From the NCBI GenBank assembly GCA_002412595.1, contig DHVJ01000060.1, positions 62,835-126,834 of the forward strand: a stretch of 64,000 nucleotides of DNA, written 5' to 3'. How positions within the stretch are numbered: the stretch's first letter is position 1; each line of letters starts with the position of its first letter. This stretch comes from Anaerolineaceae bacterium UBA5211. GTDB lineage: Bacteria > Chloroflexota > Anaerolineae > Anaerolineales > Anaerolineaceae. Both the position numbers and the translations under genes were made by a program. Below, piece after piece: positions 32,878 through 41,686 of this stretch. The notes beneath the pieces are model-generated. The model saw only the letters and a program-made list of their open reading frames with translations. It made no database searches and was not told the origin of the DNA.

Positions 32878-34161
32878 ATGAGCAAAACAGCCATTCATGT
32901 GGAGAATTTAGGAAAGCAATACCAAATTGGCCAGCAGGTCGGCAATTACCGTACGCTGCGTGAGACTTTTTCTGAGGCTTTCAGTGCGAAGAAAAGCGCT
33001 GTGGAAAAGAAAGCCCTGCCGCCGGAATCCATTTGGGCTTTGGAAGATGTCAATTTTGACGTCGAACCGGGTTCTGTCCTGGGCGTGGTGGGCCGCAATG
33101 GCGCCGGCAAGAGTACGCTGCTGAAGATACTCTCACGCGTGACGGAACCGACCAAAGGTCTGGTGGAGGTTTACGGGCGGGTGGGTTCGCTGCTGGAAGT
33201 CGGCACCGGCTTTCATCCAGAACTGACCGGGCGGGAAAATATTTCCCTGAACGGGGCTATTCTGGGCATGAAAAAAACAGAGATTGAGGCTAAATTCGAC
33301 GAGATTGTTTCTTTCGCGGAAGTCGAAACGTTTATTGACACGCCGGTGAAACGTTATTCCTCCGGCATGTACCTGCGCCTGGCTTTCGCGGTGGCAGCAC
33401 ATTTGGAGCCTGAGATCCTGGTGGTGGATGAGGTTCTGGCTGTAGGCGACGCAGAATTTCAGCGCAAGTGCCTGGGCAAGATGAGCGATGTGGCCAAGGA
33501 AGGCCGTACAGTGCTGTTTGTCAGCCATAATATGTCCGCCATCCTGCGCCTGACACAGGAAACATTGGTGCTCGACAAAGGCCACCTGTTGCTGCGCGCG
33601 CCTACCGTGGAAGCGGTGGATTACTACCTGTCGCGCGGACTGACCCAGGAAGGCCAGCGGCTGTGGCAGCCGGATGAGATTCCGGCGCAGGCTGCCCCGT
33701 TCAAACCTGTGGCTGTGCGCTTGCAGGACGCGCAGGGGCATGTGGTGGAAGGCGCGCGCTGCAGCGAACCTTTTTACCTGGAAGTGGAATACGAACTGCG
33801 CAAAGCCATCACGGGCCTGCGCGTTGGCGTTTATATTTTGACTTCGCAAGGTGAATTTGTGTTTACCTCATTCGACACAGATGACCCCGGAAAATTTGAG
33901 GAATACTCCCAACGGCCGGCCGGCACCTATAAAAGCCGGGTGGAAATTCCAGCTTATCTGTTGAACGGCGGGCGTTACGTGGTGGGTGTGAACGCCAGTT
34001 CCTACCGTATCAAGACTTATTTCCATGATGAACAAGCGCTGGCTTTCAATATGGATGCTACCGGCGCGCCCGGGACCCAATGGCCTGAAAACCGCCTGGG
34101 AACAGTGCGCCCAGAGTTGGACTGGCAGATTACAAAATCAAATGGAGAAGGGGATTCGTGA
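32878..34161 (+). CDS. wzt: ABC polysaccharide export ATPase with C-terminal glycan-binding domain (Wzt-like)
   Basis: This 427-residue protein has a GGAGG-like ribosome-binding site (GGTCGGAGG). The ATPase domain (about 1-250) has Walker A GRNGAGKS (72-79), the Wzt-type signature RYSSGMYLRLAF and Walker B VVDEVLAVGDAEF. The C-terminal 165 residues match the beta-sandwich domain of Wzt proteins that export O-antigens carrying a terminal cap (FYLEVEYELR, LRVGVYILTSQGEFVF, AYLLNGGRYVVGV). In known systems this domain recognises a methylated or otherwise capped non-reducing end. The methyltransferase genes of this locus would suit such a cap (inference). Confidence 0.93.
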   Translation: MSKTAIHVENLGKQYQIGQQVGNYRTLRETFSEAFSAKKSAVEKKALPPESIWALEDVNFDVEPGSVLGVVGRNGAGKSTLLKILSRVTEPTKGLVEVYGRVGSLLEVGTGFHPELTGRENISLNGAILGMKKTEIEAKFDEIVSFAEVETFIDTPVKRYSSGMYLRLAFAVAAHLEPEILVVDEVLAVGDAEFQRKCLGKMSDVAKEGRTVLFVSHNMSAILRLTQETLVLDKGHLLLRAPTVEAVDYYLSRGLTQEGQRLWQPDEIPAQAAPFKPVAVRLQDAQGHVVEGARCSEPFYLEVEYELRKAITGLRVGVYILTSQGEFVFTSFDTDDPGKFEEYSQRPAGTYKSRVEIPAYLLNGGRYVVGVNASSYRIKTYFHDEQALAFNMDATGAPGTQWPENRLGTVRPELDWQITKSNGEGDS

Positions 34162-34162
34162 A

Positions 34163-35788
34163 ATGGCAGATAGTAAAAGCAGCGCAAAAACCGTTATCAA
34201 ATCCGTTCTGGGACAGGTGCCTTTTACAGCAGAACTGTATTGGCTGATGCGAAATGACAAGAATATCAATTCTCGTTTTTCTCTAAAGAACCTGGACCAT
34301 CATCTACCGCAGATGGTGGCGGATGCCGAAGCACTGCGCAAGAAGGCTAAAGGTGAAGGTAAAAACATCTTCATTTTTGCCGCGCTGCATTATTGGATTG
34401 AACACGCCGCGGTAATGGGCGTTACCTTGGCCGGGTTGGGCCATAAGGTGGCGCTGGGCTACCTGCCGTTCCATGATTGGCAAAACCCCATCAATAAATT
34501 TGACCTGCGCCGCCAAAACCTGTATGCGGAGGAAATCTTATCCAAAGCCAAACCGGTCATGGATGTGATTTCTTTTCTCAGCCTACACACGGGATATAAG
34601 GTTGTTCCCGAAGACCTGCGCGAACATATCGAGCAGATTTCACGGTACGACAGCATGTACACCCTGCAGGTAGAAGATGTCGATACTTCCAGCGCGATCT
34701 ATAAATTACGCCTGAAACGCAATATGAGCGCCGCGCGGGATGCCTACGAATACCTGAAACTCAATAAACCAGATGTGGTCATCGTACCAAACGGCACCAT
34801 CCAGGAATTCGGGGTGGTTTACGAAGTGGCCCGTTATCTGGATATTCCCACGGTAACCTACGAATTTGGCGAACAGCGTGACCGCATCTGGCTGGCACAG
34901 AACGACAAAGTTATGCGCCAGGAAACTTGCGATATGTGGGAAGCCTTCCGTGATAAGGAACTCACTGCGCTGGAAAAAGGCAAGATCACCGAACAATTCG
35001 AAGCACGCCGTAACGCTTCCGTCTGGAAAAACTTCGCACGCCTGTGGCAGGCTGTACCAACCAAAGGTGTGGAAGCTGCGCGCCAGGAACTTGGCCTGGA
35101 CGAACGCCCGATGGTGCTGCTGGCAACCAACGTGCTGGGCGACAGTCTGACCCTGGGGCGTGAAGTCTTCTCACAGTCCATGGAAGACTGGCTCGAAAAG
35201 ACCTTGCAGTATTTTGCGGGACGCAAGGATGCCCAGTTGGTCATCCGCGTGCATCCCGGCGAAGTGCTCATCCATGGGCAGTCCATGATGGATGTCATCA
35301 AACGTGTGCTGCCCAAACTGCCGGAGCACATTCGCGTGATCGCGCCCACTGAGAAGGTCAATACCTATGACCTGATCGCGGCGGCGGACGTGGGGCTGGT
35401 GTACACCACCACGGTCGGCCTGGAAATGGCCATGAGCGGCATCCCGGTCATTGTGGTGGGCGATACGCACTACCGCGGGCGCGGTTTCACGCAGGATCCC
35501 GATTCTTGGGTAAAATACCACAAAACACTGAAGGCTGTGCTGGAGAACCCGCAAGAATACCGGCTTTCAGAAGAGCAGATCAATCTGGCCTGGGCATATG
35601 CCTACCGCTTTTTCTACGATTATCCCAGGCCATATCCCTGGCATTTGGTTTACCTGTGGGAAGACTATGCCAAACGGCCGCTGGGCGAGGTGGTCAAGTC
35701 GAAGGAATGGAAGCAGTACAAACCTGCTTTCGATTATTTGGCAGGAGAACCGCTGGATTGGGGCGCCATCCGCGCGCAATCTGCTTAA
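34163..35788 (+). CDS. Capsule-polysaccharide-synthesis-like glycosyltransferase (GT-B fold, unassigned)
   Basis: About 541 residues from the ATG at 34163, just after the Wzt stop. The frame continues upstream within wzt but has no support there. The C-terminal half has QLVIRVHPGEV and LIAAADVGLVYTTTVGLEMAMSGIPVIVVG, the nucleotide-sugar-binding pattern of capsule synthesis enzymes of the KpsS/CDP-glycerol-transferase type. The N-terminal half (IFIFAALHYWIEHAAVMGVTL) is a plausible Rossmann-like acceptor domain. The gene at 49959 has the same C-terminal pattern. Sugar and linkage cannot be predicted. Confidence 0.72.
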   Translation: MADSKSSAKTVIKSVLGQVPFTAELYWLMRNDKNINSRFSLKNLDHHLPQMVADAEALRKKAKGEGKNIFIFAALHYWIEHAAVMGVTLAGLGHKVALGYLPFHDWQNPINKFDLRRQNLYAEEILSKAKPVMDVISFLSLHTGYKVVPEDLREHIEQISRYDSMYTLQVEDVDTSSAIYKLRLKRNMSAARDAYEYLKLNKPDVVIVPNGTIQEFGVVYEVARYLDIPTVTYEFGEQRDRIWLAQNDKVMRQETCDMWEAFRDKELTALEKGKITEQFEARRNASVWKNFARLWQAVPTKGVEAARQELGLDERPMVLLATNVLGDSLTLGREVFSQSMEDWLEKTLQYFAGRKDAQLVIRVHPGEVLIHGQSMMDVIKRVLPKLPEHIRVIAPTEKVNTYDLIAAADVGLVYTTTVGLEMAMSGIPVIVVGDTHYRGRGFTQDPDSWVKYHKTLKAVLENPQEYRLSEEQINLAWAYAYRFFYDYPRPYPWHLVYLWEDYAKRPLGEVVKSKEWKQYKPAFDYLAGEPLDWGAIRAQSA

Positions 35789-35801
35789 TTGAGGAAAGTG
35801 C

Positions 35802-36665
35802 ATGACGGATAATTCTGTAAAAGAGGACGTGCGCCATTTCTACGACCAGGTTGGTTGGCAGAAAATCAGCAGTGGTGTTTACCAAAACGCCGAGTTCGAG
35901 GATCTGCGGCCGGTTTCGCGTGCGTATATTCACCGGTGTCATCTGCGGGTGAACCGTTACATTAACCACCAGGGTAAGTACCTGCTAGATGCCGGTTCCG
36001 GCCCGATCCAATATCCCGAATACCTGACTTATTCCGAGGGCTACCAGTATCGTGTATGCCTGGATATCTCGATTGTGGCTTTGATGGATGCGCGCGAGCG
36101 TATCGGTGACCACGGGTTGTTCGTGGTGGCGGATGTGGCCAACCTGCCCTTTGCAGAAGGTGTCATGGAGGGTTTGGTTTCGCTGCATACGCTGCACCAC
36201 CTGCCGGAGGAAGATTACTTGCCGGCATATCAAGAGCTGCGGCGCGTGCTGAAGAGCGGCGCGCGCGCGGTGGTGGTGAACGGCTGGGGCAGTTCTCCCA
36301 TGATGAATTCTTTCCGGCGCGCCATCCTGGTAATGGAACGCCTGTCGCGCCGCAATGAGGTGGTGCTTTCCGGCGAAAATGAGAAGAAAGAAAAGAAAGC
36401 CGAACAACCCAAACCAGCCGGCAAACCGGAGCATACTTTTGTGCATAAACTGGATGCGGATGGGCTGCGTGCATTGCTGGGAAAAGATTTCCCTGTGGAT
36501 ATCTATGTGTGGCGCAGCGTGAGCGTGCGTTTTCTGCGCGCCATGATCAAGCCCTGGCTGCTGGGCCGTTTTTGGCTGGCGCTTTTATACGGGTTGGAAG
36601 AATTATTTCCGCATTATTACGGTAAAAAGGGCCAGTATCCCCTGATTATTTTTACGAAAAAATGA
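35802..36665 (+). CDS. SAM-dependent methyltransferase (class I)
   Basis: This 287-residue protein has the class I fold: motif I LLDAGSGPIQYPEYL, the acidic residue in CLDISIVALMDARERI, VVADVANLPFAEGVMEGLVSLHTLHHLPEEDY (motifs II-III split) and RRVLKSGARAVVVNGW. The segment around 190-205 is a Lys/Glu-rich insertion (ENEKKEKKAEQPKPAG). It lies 13 bases after the capsule-like transferase gene. It could methylate a sugar of the polymer, possibly the terminal cap read by Wzt. That target is inference. Confidence 0.85.
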   Translation: MTDNSVKEDVRHFYDQVGWQKISSGVYQNAEFEDLRPVSRAYIHRCHLRVNRYINHQGKYLLDAGSGPIQYPEYLTYSEGYQYRVCLDISIVALMDARERIGDHGLFVVADVANLPFAEGVMEGLVSLHTLHHLPEEDYLPAYQELRRVLKSGARAVVVNGWGSSPMMNSFRRAILVMERLSRRNEVVLSGENEKKEKKAEQPKPAGKPEHTFVHKLDADGLRALLGKDFPVDIYVWRSVSVRFLRAMIKPWLLGRFWLALLYGLEELFPHYYGKKGQYPLIIFTKK

Positions 36666-36714
36666 CCGATAATAAGAGAAATAAAAATATTATTTAAACA
36701 GGATCTGAAAGAAA

Positions 36715-37713
36715 ATGGATTGGAACAATAAAGTAGTTCTGGTAACCGGCGGGACCGGTTCTTTTGGCAAGAAATTTATCGAGGTAATGCTGAAGGAATA
36801 TCAGCCTGCCAAGCTGATCGTGTTCAGCCGCGACGAACAAAAACAGCATGAAATGCGCCAAACGGGTTTTGACCATCCCAACCTGCGCTATTTCATCGGC
36901 GACATCCGCGACGCAGCTCGCCTGCGGCGTGCCTTTGAGGGCGTTGATTTTGTGGTGCACGCCGCCGCGCTCAAACAAGTGCCGGCCTGCGAATACAACC
37001 CTATGGAAGCGGTCAAGACCAATATTCTGGGCAGCAGCAACGTGATTGACGCGGCTTTGGACGCGGGCGTTGAGCGCGTGATAGCGTTGAGCACTGACAA
37101 AGCCGTTAACCCCATCAACCTGTATGGCGCCACCAAACTGGCGGCCGAGAAACTCTTTGTGCAGAGCAATGCCTATGCCGGCGGACGCGATTCGCGTTTT
37201 GCCTGCGTGCGCTACGGCAACGTGGTTGGCAGCCGCGGCAGTGTGGTGCCGGTCTTCCTGCGCCAGCGTGAGGACGGCGTGATCACCATCACGGATGAAC
37301 GCATGACGCGTTTTTGGATCACGCTTGAACAGGGTGTGCGCTTCGTCATCCGCTGTCTGGAAGAGATGCACGGCGGCGAAGTGTTCGTACCCAAGATCCC
37401 CAGCATGAAAGTGGTGGACCTGGCAAAAGTGGTTGCGCCGCAAGCTAAGATCAACGTGGTCGGCATCCGCCCAGGTGAAAAATTGCACGAGGTGCTCATC
37501 TCGGAAGACGAAGCCCGCACGGTGGTCGAACTGGATGACATGTACGTTGTGCAGCCAGCCGAAGCGTTTTGGTTCGGGCGTGATTGGGAGAAACAGGGCA
37601 AGGCCATCAATGATGAATTCCGCTACGCCAGCAACAACAATACCGAATGGCTTTCGGCCGATGAGATCGGCGATATTGTCCAACAGGTAGAAGAGAGTCT
37701 TAAAACAAAGTAG
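36715..37713 (+). CDS. pseB: PseB-like UDP-N-acetylglucosamine 4,6-dehydratase (inverting)
   Basis: This 332-residue enzyme has an NADP loop TGGTGSFGKKF, FSRDEQKQHEMR, HAAALKQVPACEYNP, the active-site block STDKAVNPINLYGATK (Tyr137, Lys141) and the IRPGEKLHE motif, all typical of PseB/FlaA1-type dehydratases. The family converts UDP-GlcNAc to a 4-keto-6-deoxy sugar with C5 inversion, the first step to pseudaminic acid and to some UDP-deoxysugars. The next pathway aminotransferase (PseC) and the PseG/PseH enzymes are not in the window, so the product here may differ. It starts a run of sugar genes with an RmlD-like reductase next. Confidence 0.88.
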   Translation: MDWNNKVVLVTGGTGSFGKKFIEVMLKEYQPAKLIVFSRDEQKQHEMRQTGFDHPNLRYFIGDIRDAARLRRAFEGVDFVVHAAALKQVPACEYNPMEAVKTNILGSSNVIDAALDAGVERVIALSTDKAVNPINLYGATKLAAEKLFVQSNAYAGGRDSRFACVRYGNVVGSRGSVVPVFLRQREDGVITITDERMTRFWITLEQGVRFVIRCLEEMHGGEVFVPKIPSMKVVDLAKVVAPQAKINVVGIRPGEKLHEVLISEDEARTVVELDDMYVVQPAEAFWFGRDWEKQGKAINDEFRYASNNNTEWLSADEIGDIVQQVEESLKTK

Positions 37714-37720
37714 AGCGCAT

Positions 37721-38632
37721 ATGCGTATGTTGGTAACCGGAGCTTCCGGCCTTTTAGGTTTGAACCTGTGTCTGATGTCTGCCGGGCAGCATGAGCTGAC
37801 CGGGTTAGTCAACCGGCGCAATTTGCAAGATGCACCGTTCACCACGCTGCAGGGAGACTTGTTAGCCGACGGGGCGGCCGCGAAATTGCTCGACCAGGTT
37901 GAGCCGGAAGTCCTGATCCACTGCGCGGCTATGGCGGATGTGGACAGCTGTGAACGCGACCCGCTGACGGCGCAAGCCATCAATGCGCAGGTTCCTGCTC
38001 ATCTGGCGGAGTTGTGCGCGCGGCGGAACATTCGCATGGTGCACATTTCCACCGACGCGGTCTTTGACGGCCAGCGCGGCAGTTATACCGAGGAAGACCA
38101 ACCCAACCCGCTATCTGTGTATGGCCGCACCAAGTTGGAAGGTGAGCAGGGCGTGTTAGCCGCCAATCCGCGTGCGCTGGTGCTGCGCGTGAATTTCTAC
38201 GGCTACAGCCTGAGCGGGCGGCGCAGTCTGGCCGAATTTTTCCTAAACAACCTAATTGCCGGCCAGCCGCTCAAGGGCTTCACCGATGTGCATTTCTGCC
38301 CGCTGTATGTGGCTGACTTGGTGGATGTGATTTTCGCTTCACTGGCAAGCGGATTGGAAGGTCTGTACCACGCGGTCAGTCCTGAATGCCTGAGCAAGTA
38401 CGACTTTGGGCGCCGCATCGCGGATAAATTCGGGTTGGATGGAAACCTGATCCAACCGGTCTCGGTCAACGATGGCAACCTGCTGGCTAAACGTTCCCCC
38501 AACCTGACCCTGCGGGTAGGCAAACTGCAGCAGGCCGGGGTGGATTTGCCAGGGCAGGCCGAGGGGTTGGAGCATTTCCACAGGCATTTCCGGCACGGCT
38601 TTCCAGAGCTGGTTAAATCGTACGCAAGCTAA
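37721..38632 (+). CDS. RmlD-like nucleotide-sugar reductase (SDR)
   Basis: This 303-residue protein has a Rossmann start MLVTGASGLLGLNL, then HCAAMADVDSCERDP, HISTDAVFDGQRG and the catalytic YGRTKLEGE, the pattern of dTDP-4-dehydrorhamnose reductase. It lies 7 bases after the PseB-like dehydratase, whose 4-keto product is a natural substrate for a reductase, so the pair probably makes one 6-deoxy-HexNAc nucleotide sugar. No RmlA/B/C genes are nearby, which argues against rhamnose itself. Confidence 0.85.
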   Translation: MRMLVTGASGLLGLNLCLMSAGQHELTGLVNRRNLQDAPFTTLQGDLLADGAAAKLLDQVEPEVLIHCAAMADVDSCERDPLTAQAINAQVPAHLAELCARRNIRMVHISTDAVFDGQRGSYTEEDQPNPLSVYGRTKLEGEQGVLAANPRALVLRVNFYGYSLSGRRSLAEFFLNNLIAGQPLKGFTDVHFCPLYVADLVDVIFASLASGLEGLYHAVSPECLSKYDFGRRIADKFGLDGNLIQPVSVNDGNLLAKRSPNLTLRVGKLQQAGVDLPGQAEGLEHFHRHFRHGFPELVKSYAS

Positions 38633-38659
38633 CTCAACACATATTCTTCAGGAGGAAAA

Positions 38660-39727
38660 ATGGAATTCAAAATCGGGAATCACTGGATTGGCGAGAAACA
38701 CCCCACCTATTTCATTGCGGATATTGCCGCCAACCATGACGGTGACCTGGAACGCGCCAAGCTGCTGATCAAGCTGGCCAAGGACGCCGGCGCGGACGCG
38801 GCCAAGTTCCAGAACTTTTCTGCGCCCAAGATCGTCTCCGATTACGGTTTCAAGTCGCTGGGCGGGCAGCAGTCCCACCAATCCAAGTGGAAGAAATCCG
38901 TCTTCGATGTTTATACAGACGCATCGGTATCCTTTGATTGGACGCCTATCCTGAAAGAAGAATGCGATAAGGTCGGCATCGACTATTTCTCTTCCCCTTA
39001 TGATTTCGAAGCTACCGATCAACTCAACGAGTACATGCTGGCTTACAAGATCGGTTCGGGCGAGATCGATTGGATTGAAGCGTTGGAGCACATGGCTGCC
39101 AAGGGCAAACCCGTGCTGATCGCAACCGGCGCTGCCACCATCGGCGAGGTGCAGAAGGCCGTGCATGCCATTCTGGCCATCAACAAGCAGCTGGTGCTGA
39201 TGCAGTGCAATACCAATTACACCGCTGACCCGGATAACTACAACTACATCCATTTGAATGTGCTAAAAACTTATGCTGCCATGTTCCCGGACGTGGTGCT
39301 GGGCCTTTCAGACCATACCCACGGGCACGCGACTGTAATGGGCGCGGTGGCCCTGGGTGCGCGCGTGATCGAGAAACATTTCACGGATGACAATTCACGC
39401 GAAGGGCCGGACCATAAATTTGCCATGAACCCGCAGACCTGGGCTGACATGGTGGAAAACACCCGCCAACTGGAAATGGCTTTGGGTTCACCGGATAAAC
39501 GTGTGGCCGCCAACGAAGTGGATACCGTGGTGATCCAGCGCCGCTGCCTGCGGGCTGCGCGCGACCTGAAAGCCGGCGAGGTGCTGACGCGCGACATGAT
39601 CGACGTGCTGCGCCCGGCCACTCCGGGCGCCATCCTGCCGGATAACATCCAGGCAGTCATTGGTATGAAATTATTAGAAGACGCCCCCTACGGCAAGGAA
39701 TTGCGTTGGGGCATGCTGTCGGATTAA
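38660..39727 (+). CDS. neuB: NeuB-family nonulosonic acid synthase with SAF domain
   Basis: This 355-residue enzyme has an AGGAGG ribosome-binding site. The TIM barrel (about 10-285) has YFIADIAANHDGDLERA, AAKFQNF, YKIGSGEIDW, VLIATGA, LSDHTHGHATVMGAV and VIEKHFTDDNSREGPDH. The C-terminal 60 residues form the SAF domain (CLRAARDLKAGEVLTRDMID and RPATPGAI). NeuB enzymes condense phosphoenolpyruvate with an N-acetyl hexosamine to give a nine-carbon nonulosonic acid. The KHFTDDN...GPDH block resembles bacterial NeuB more than NANS. The product (Neu5Ac, Leg, Pse or other) cannot be read from sequence. Confidence 0.9.
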   Translation: MEFKIGNHWIGEKHPTYFIADIAANHDGDLERAKLLIKLAKDAGADAAKFQNFSAPKIVSDYGFKSLGGQQSHQSKWKKSVFDVYTDASVSFDWTPILKEECDKVGIDYFSSPYDFEATDQLNEYMLAYKIGSGEIDWIEALEHMAAKGKPVLIATGAATIGEVQKAVHAILAINKQLVLMQCNTNYTADPDNYNYIHLNVLKTYAAMFPDVVLGLSDHTHGHATVMGAVALGARVIEKHFTDDNSREGPDHKFAMNPQTWADMVENTRQLEMALGSPDKRVAANEVDTVVIQRRCLRAARDLKAGEVLTRDMIDVLRPATPGAILPDNIQAVIGMKLLEDAPYGKELRWGMLSD

Positions 39728-39742
39728 TCAGGAGTATCTGTT

Positions 39743-40846
39743 CTGCGCATCTTATATTGTTCTCAAAATTACTGCCCGCATGACCACCGCTTTCTGACCG
39801 CTTTGAGCGGCACGGAGCACGAGATTTTCTGGCTGCGCCTGGAGCAAGACCAGCGCACCCAGGAAGCACGCCCGGTTCCGGAAGGCATCACCGAAGTGGC
39901 CTGGCGCGAACCGGCAATGCATACGCGCTGGCTGGATTATCGCCGTCTGAAACCCAAATTCGAAGCTGCCCTGAAAGAAGTGCGGCCGGATGTGGTGCAC
40001 GCTGGACCTATCCAGCGTGTGGCGCTGCTGCCGGCGCTGGCCGGCTTCCACCCGCTGTTGAGCATGTCCTGGGGCTTCGATATGCTGGAGGACGCCGAGC
40101 GTGACCCGCTTTGGCGCGCGGCTACCCGCTATGTGCTGGACCACAGCGATTGGTTCGCGGCGGATTGTGACACAGTCAGGCGCAGGGCGCAGGCTTTCGG
40201 CTTTCCGCGCGAGCGCATGACCATCTTCCCCTGGGGTGTGGATCATGAAATTTTCCAGCCCAAAGACCGCGGCTTTATGCGCCGCCAGGTGGGTTACGAG
40301 GAAGACCTGTTGATTGTGCACACCCGCTCGTGGGAGCCGCGCTACGGGGTGGATGTCATGCTGGAGGGTTTCTGGCAAGCGATCCAGCAACAGCCCAATT
40401 TGCGTATGTTCATGCTGGGCGGCGGATCACAGGAAAAGCAGGTTGAAGATTTTGTGAAGGAAAAGGGGCTGGAGGACCGCATTTTATTTTGCGGTTACAA
40501 GGAGAATGAAAGTTTGGCGCAATATTACCGCGCCGCGGATGTTTACCTGAGCGCCTCGCATATCGATGGCTCTTCGGTGGCACTCATGGAAGCCATGTCG
40601 TGCGGCTGCCCGGCACTGGTTTCGGATATCCCTTCCAACCTGGAGTGGATCCATGATGGGCGCGAGGGTTGGGTGTTCAAGGACGGCAGCGCCAAAAGCC
40701 TTTCCGCCCGCATTATAGAGATTGCCCGTAATCGGGATGAGGTGAGCGTGCGAGGGGAGCAGGCGCGCCACAAAGCCGAGCAGGACGCCGATTGGGGGCG
40801 TAATTTTAGGAAATTGCTGCAAACCTATCAAAAGTTGGTACCATAA
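39743..40846 (+). CDS. Family 4-type glycosyltransferase, probable CTG start
   Basis: About 367 residues if translated from CTG at 39743. The frame has no ATG or GTG before the first TTG (39803), yet the codons between encode a conserved-looking first Rossmann strand (RILYCSQNYCPHDHRFL) and AGGAG lies 8 bases before the CTG. The stop TAA at 39725 limits the upstream frame. The C-terminal half has the GT-B signature SHIDGSSVALMEAMSCGCPALV and IHDGREGWVF. It probably adds one sugar to the chain, donor unknown. Its stop overlaps the next start (TAATG). Confidence 0.85.
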   Translation: MRILYCSQNYCPHDHRFLTALSGTEHEIFWLRLEQDQRTQEARPVPEGITEVAWREPAMHTRWLDYRRLKPKFEAALKEVRPDVVHAGPIQRVALLPALAGFHPLLSMSWGFDMLEDAERDPLWRAATRYVLDHSDWFAADCDTVRRRAQAFGFPRERMTIFPWGVDHEIFQPKDRGFMRRQVGYEEDLLIVHTRSWEPRYGVDVMLEGFWQAIQQQPNLRMFMLGGGSQEKQVEDFVKEKGLEDRILFCGYKENESLAQYYRAADVYLSASHIDGSSVALMEAMSCGCPALVSDIPSNLEWIHDGREGWVFKDGSAKSLSARIIEIARNRDEVSVRGEQARHKAEQDADWGRNFRKLLQTYQKLVP

Positions 40847-41667
40847 TGATAGACTTCTTGGAAAATCTTCTAAAATGGAATGCTGACCCGATGAAACGCG
40901 TTGTTTGTATTATCCAAGCCCGAATGGGCTCAAGCCGCCTGCCGGGCAAGGTGTTGAAAGATATTTGCGGAAAACCAATGTTAGCCTGGGTAGTGGAGCG
41001 GGTGCGCCTGGCGCGCACAGTGGATCAGGTGGTGGTGGCCACCACGGCCGATATAACCGATGACCTGATTGCGGCTTACTGCCAGGCCAACGGTATTGAT
41101 TGCTTCCGTGGGGATGTTTTTGATGTGCTGGATCGCTACTACCAGGCCGCCCGCTGCTACCATGCGGATGTGGTGGTGCGCGTTACGGCTGACTGTCCGT
41201 TGATTGACCCTCAGTTGATTGACCAGGCCGTGGAAGAGCTGTTGACACGCAGATTGGATTTCACGGCTAACCGGCTGCCGCCGCCCTTCAAACGCACTTA
41301 CCCGATCGGGTTGGACGTGGAAGTGGCCACCATGACTGCCCTGAGCGAAGCCTGGGAGAAAGCTGACCAGCAGCACGAACGCGAGCATGTCATGCCTTAC
41401 CTGTATTCCGGTCCGGCTGTTTATAACACCAGCGTGTTGAACGCCGAGGCGGATTATGGGGGCCAGCGCTGGACAGTGGATACGCCCGAAGACCTGGAAT
41501 TTATGCGCCGTTTAACTGCACTGATGGACTGCCGCATGGATTTTACCTGGCGCGATGTACTGGCGCTGGTGCAGTCTCACCCGGAATTGACCGAAATTAA
41601 CGCGGGCGTGCATCACAAGTTCATGGATGAGATTGACAAACGTTCCATCAAAAAAGATAAGGAATAA
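40846..41667 (+). CDS. spsF: SpsF-like cytidylyltransferase
   Basis: This 273-residue protein overlaps the previous stop by one base. An ATG at 40891 (MKRVVCIIQARMGSSRLPGK) matches the usual N-terminus of the family and may be the true start. Motifs: ARMGSSRLPGKVL (nucleotide loop), VATTADITDDLIA, RVTADCPLIDPQLID and RWTVDTPEDLEF, typical of the SpsF/CMP-sugar synthetase family (PF02348). It probably activates a nonulosonic acid, perhaps that made by the SAF-type NeuB upstream, as CMP-sugar. Confidence 0.85.
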   Translation: MIDFLENLLKWNADPMKRVVCIIQARMGSSRLPGKVLKDICGKPMLAWVVERVRLARTVDQVVVATTADITDDLIAAYCQANGIDCFRGDVFDVLDRYYQAARCYHADVVVRVTADCPLIDPQLIDQAVEELLTRRLDFTANRLPPPFKRTYPIGLDVEVATMTALSEAWEKADQQHEREHVMPYLYSGPAVYNTSVLNAEADYGGQRWTVDTPEDLEFMRRLTALMDCRMDFTWRDVLALVQSHPELTEINAGVHHKFMDEIDKRSIKKDKE

Positions 41668-41686
41668 AGCAATAAAGGAAAGAATA

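Noticed and set aside
34025..34162. Longer start of the capsule-type gene overlapping the Wzt gene by 137 bases
   Set aside because: The overlapped part reads as a shadow of wzt, and an ATG at 34163 has purine-rich DNA upstream.
36694..37983. 429-residue open frame on the - strand opposite pseB and the RmlD-like gene
   Set aside because: It has no start signal or family motif, and both + strand genes have clear motifs. GC-rich third positions create long antisense frames here.
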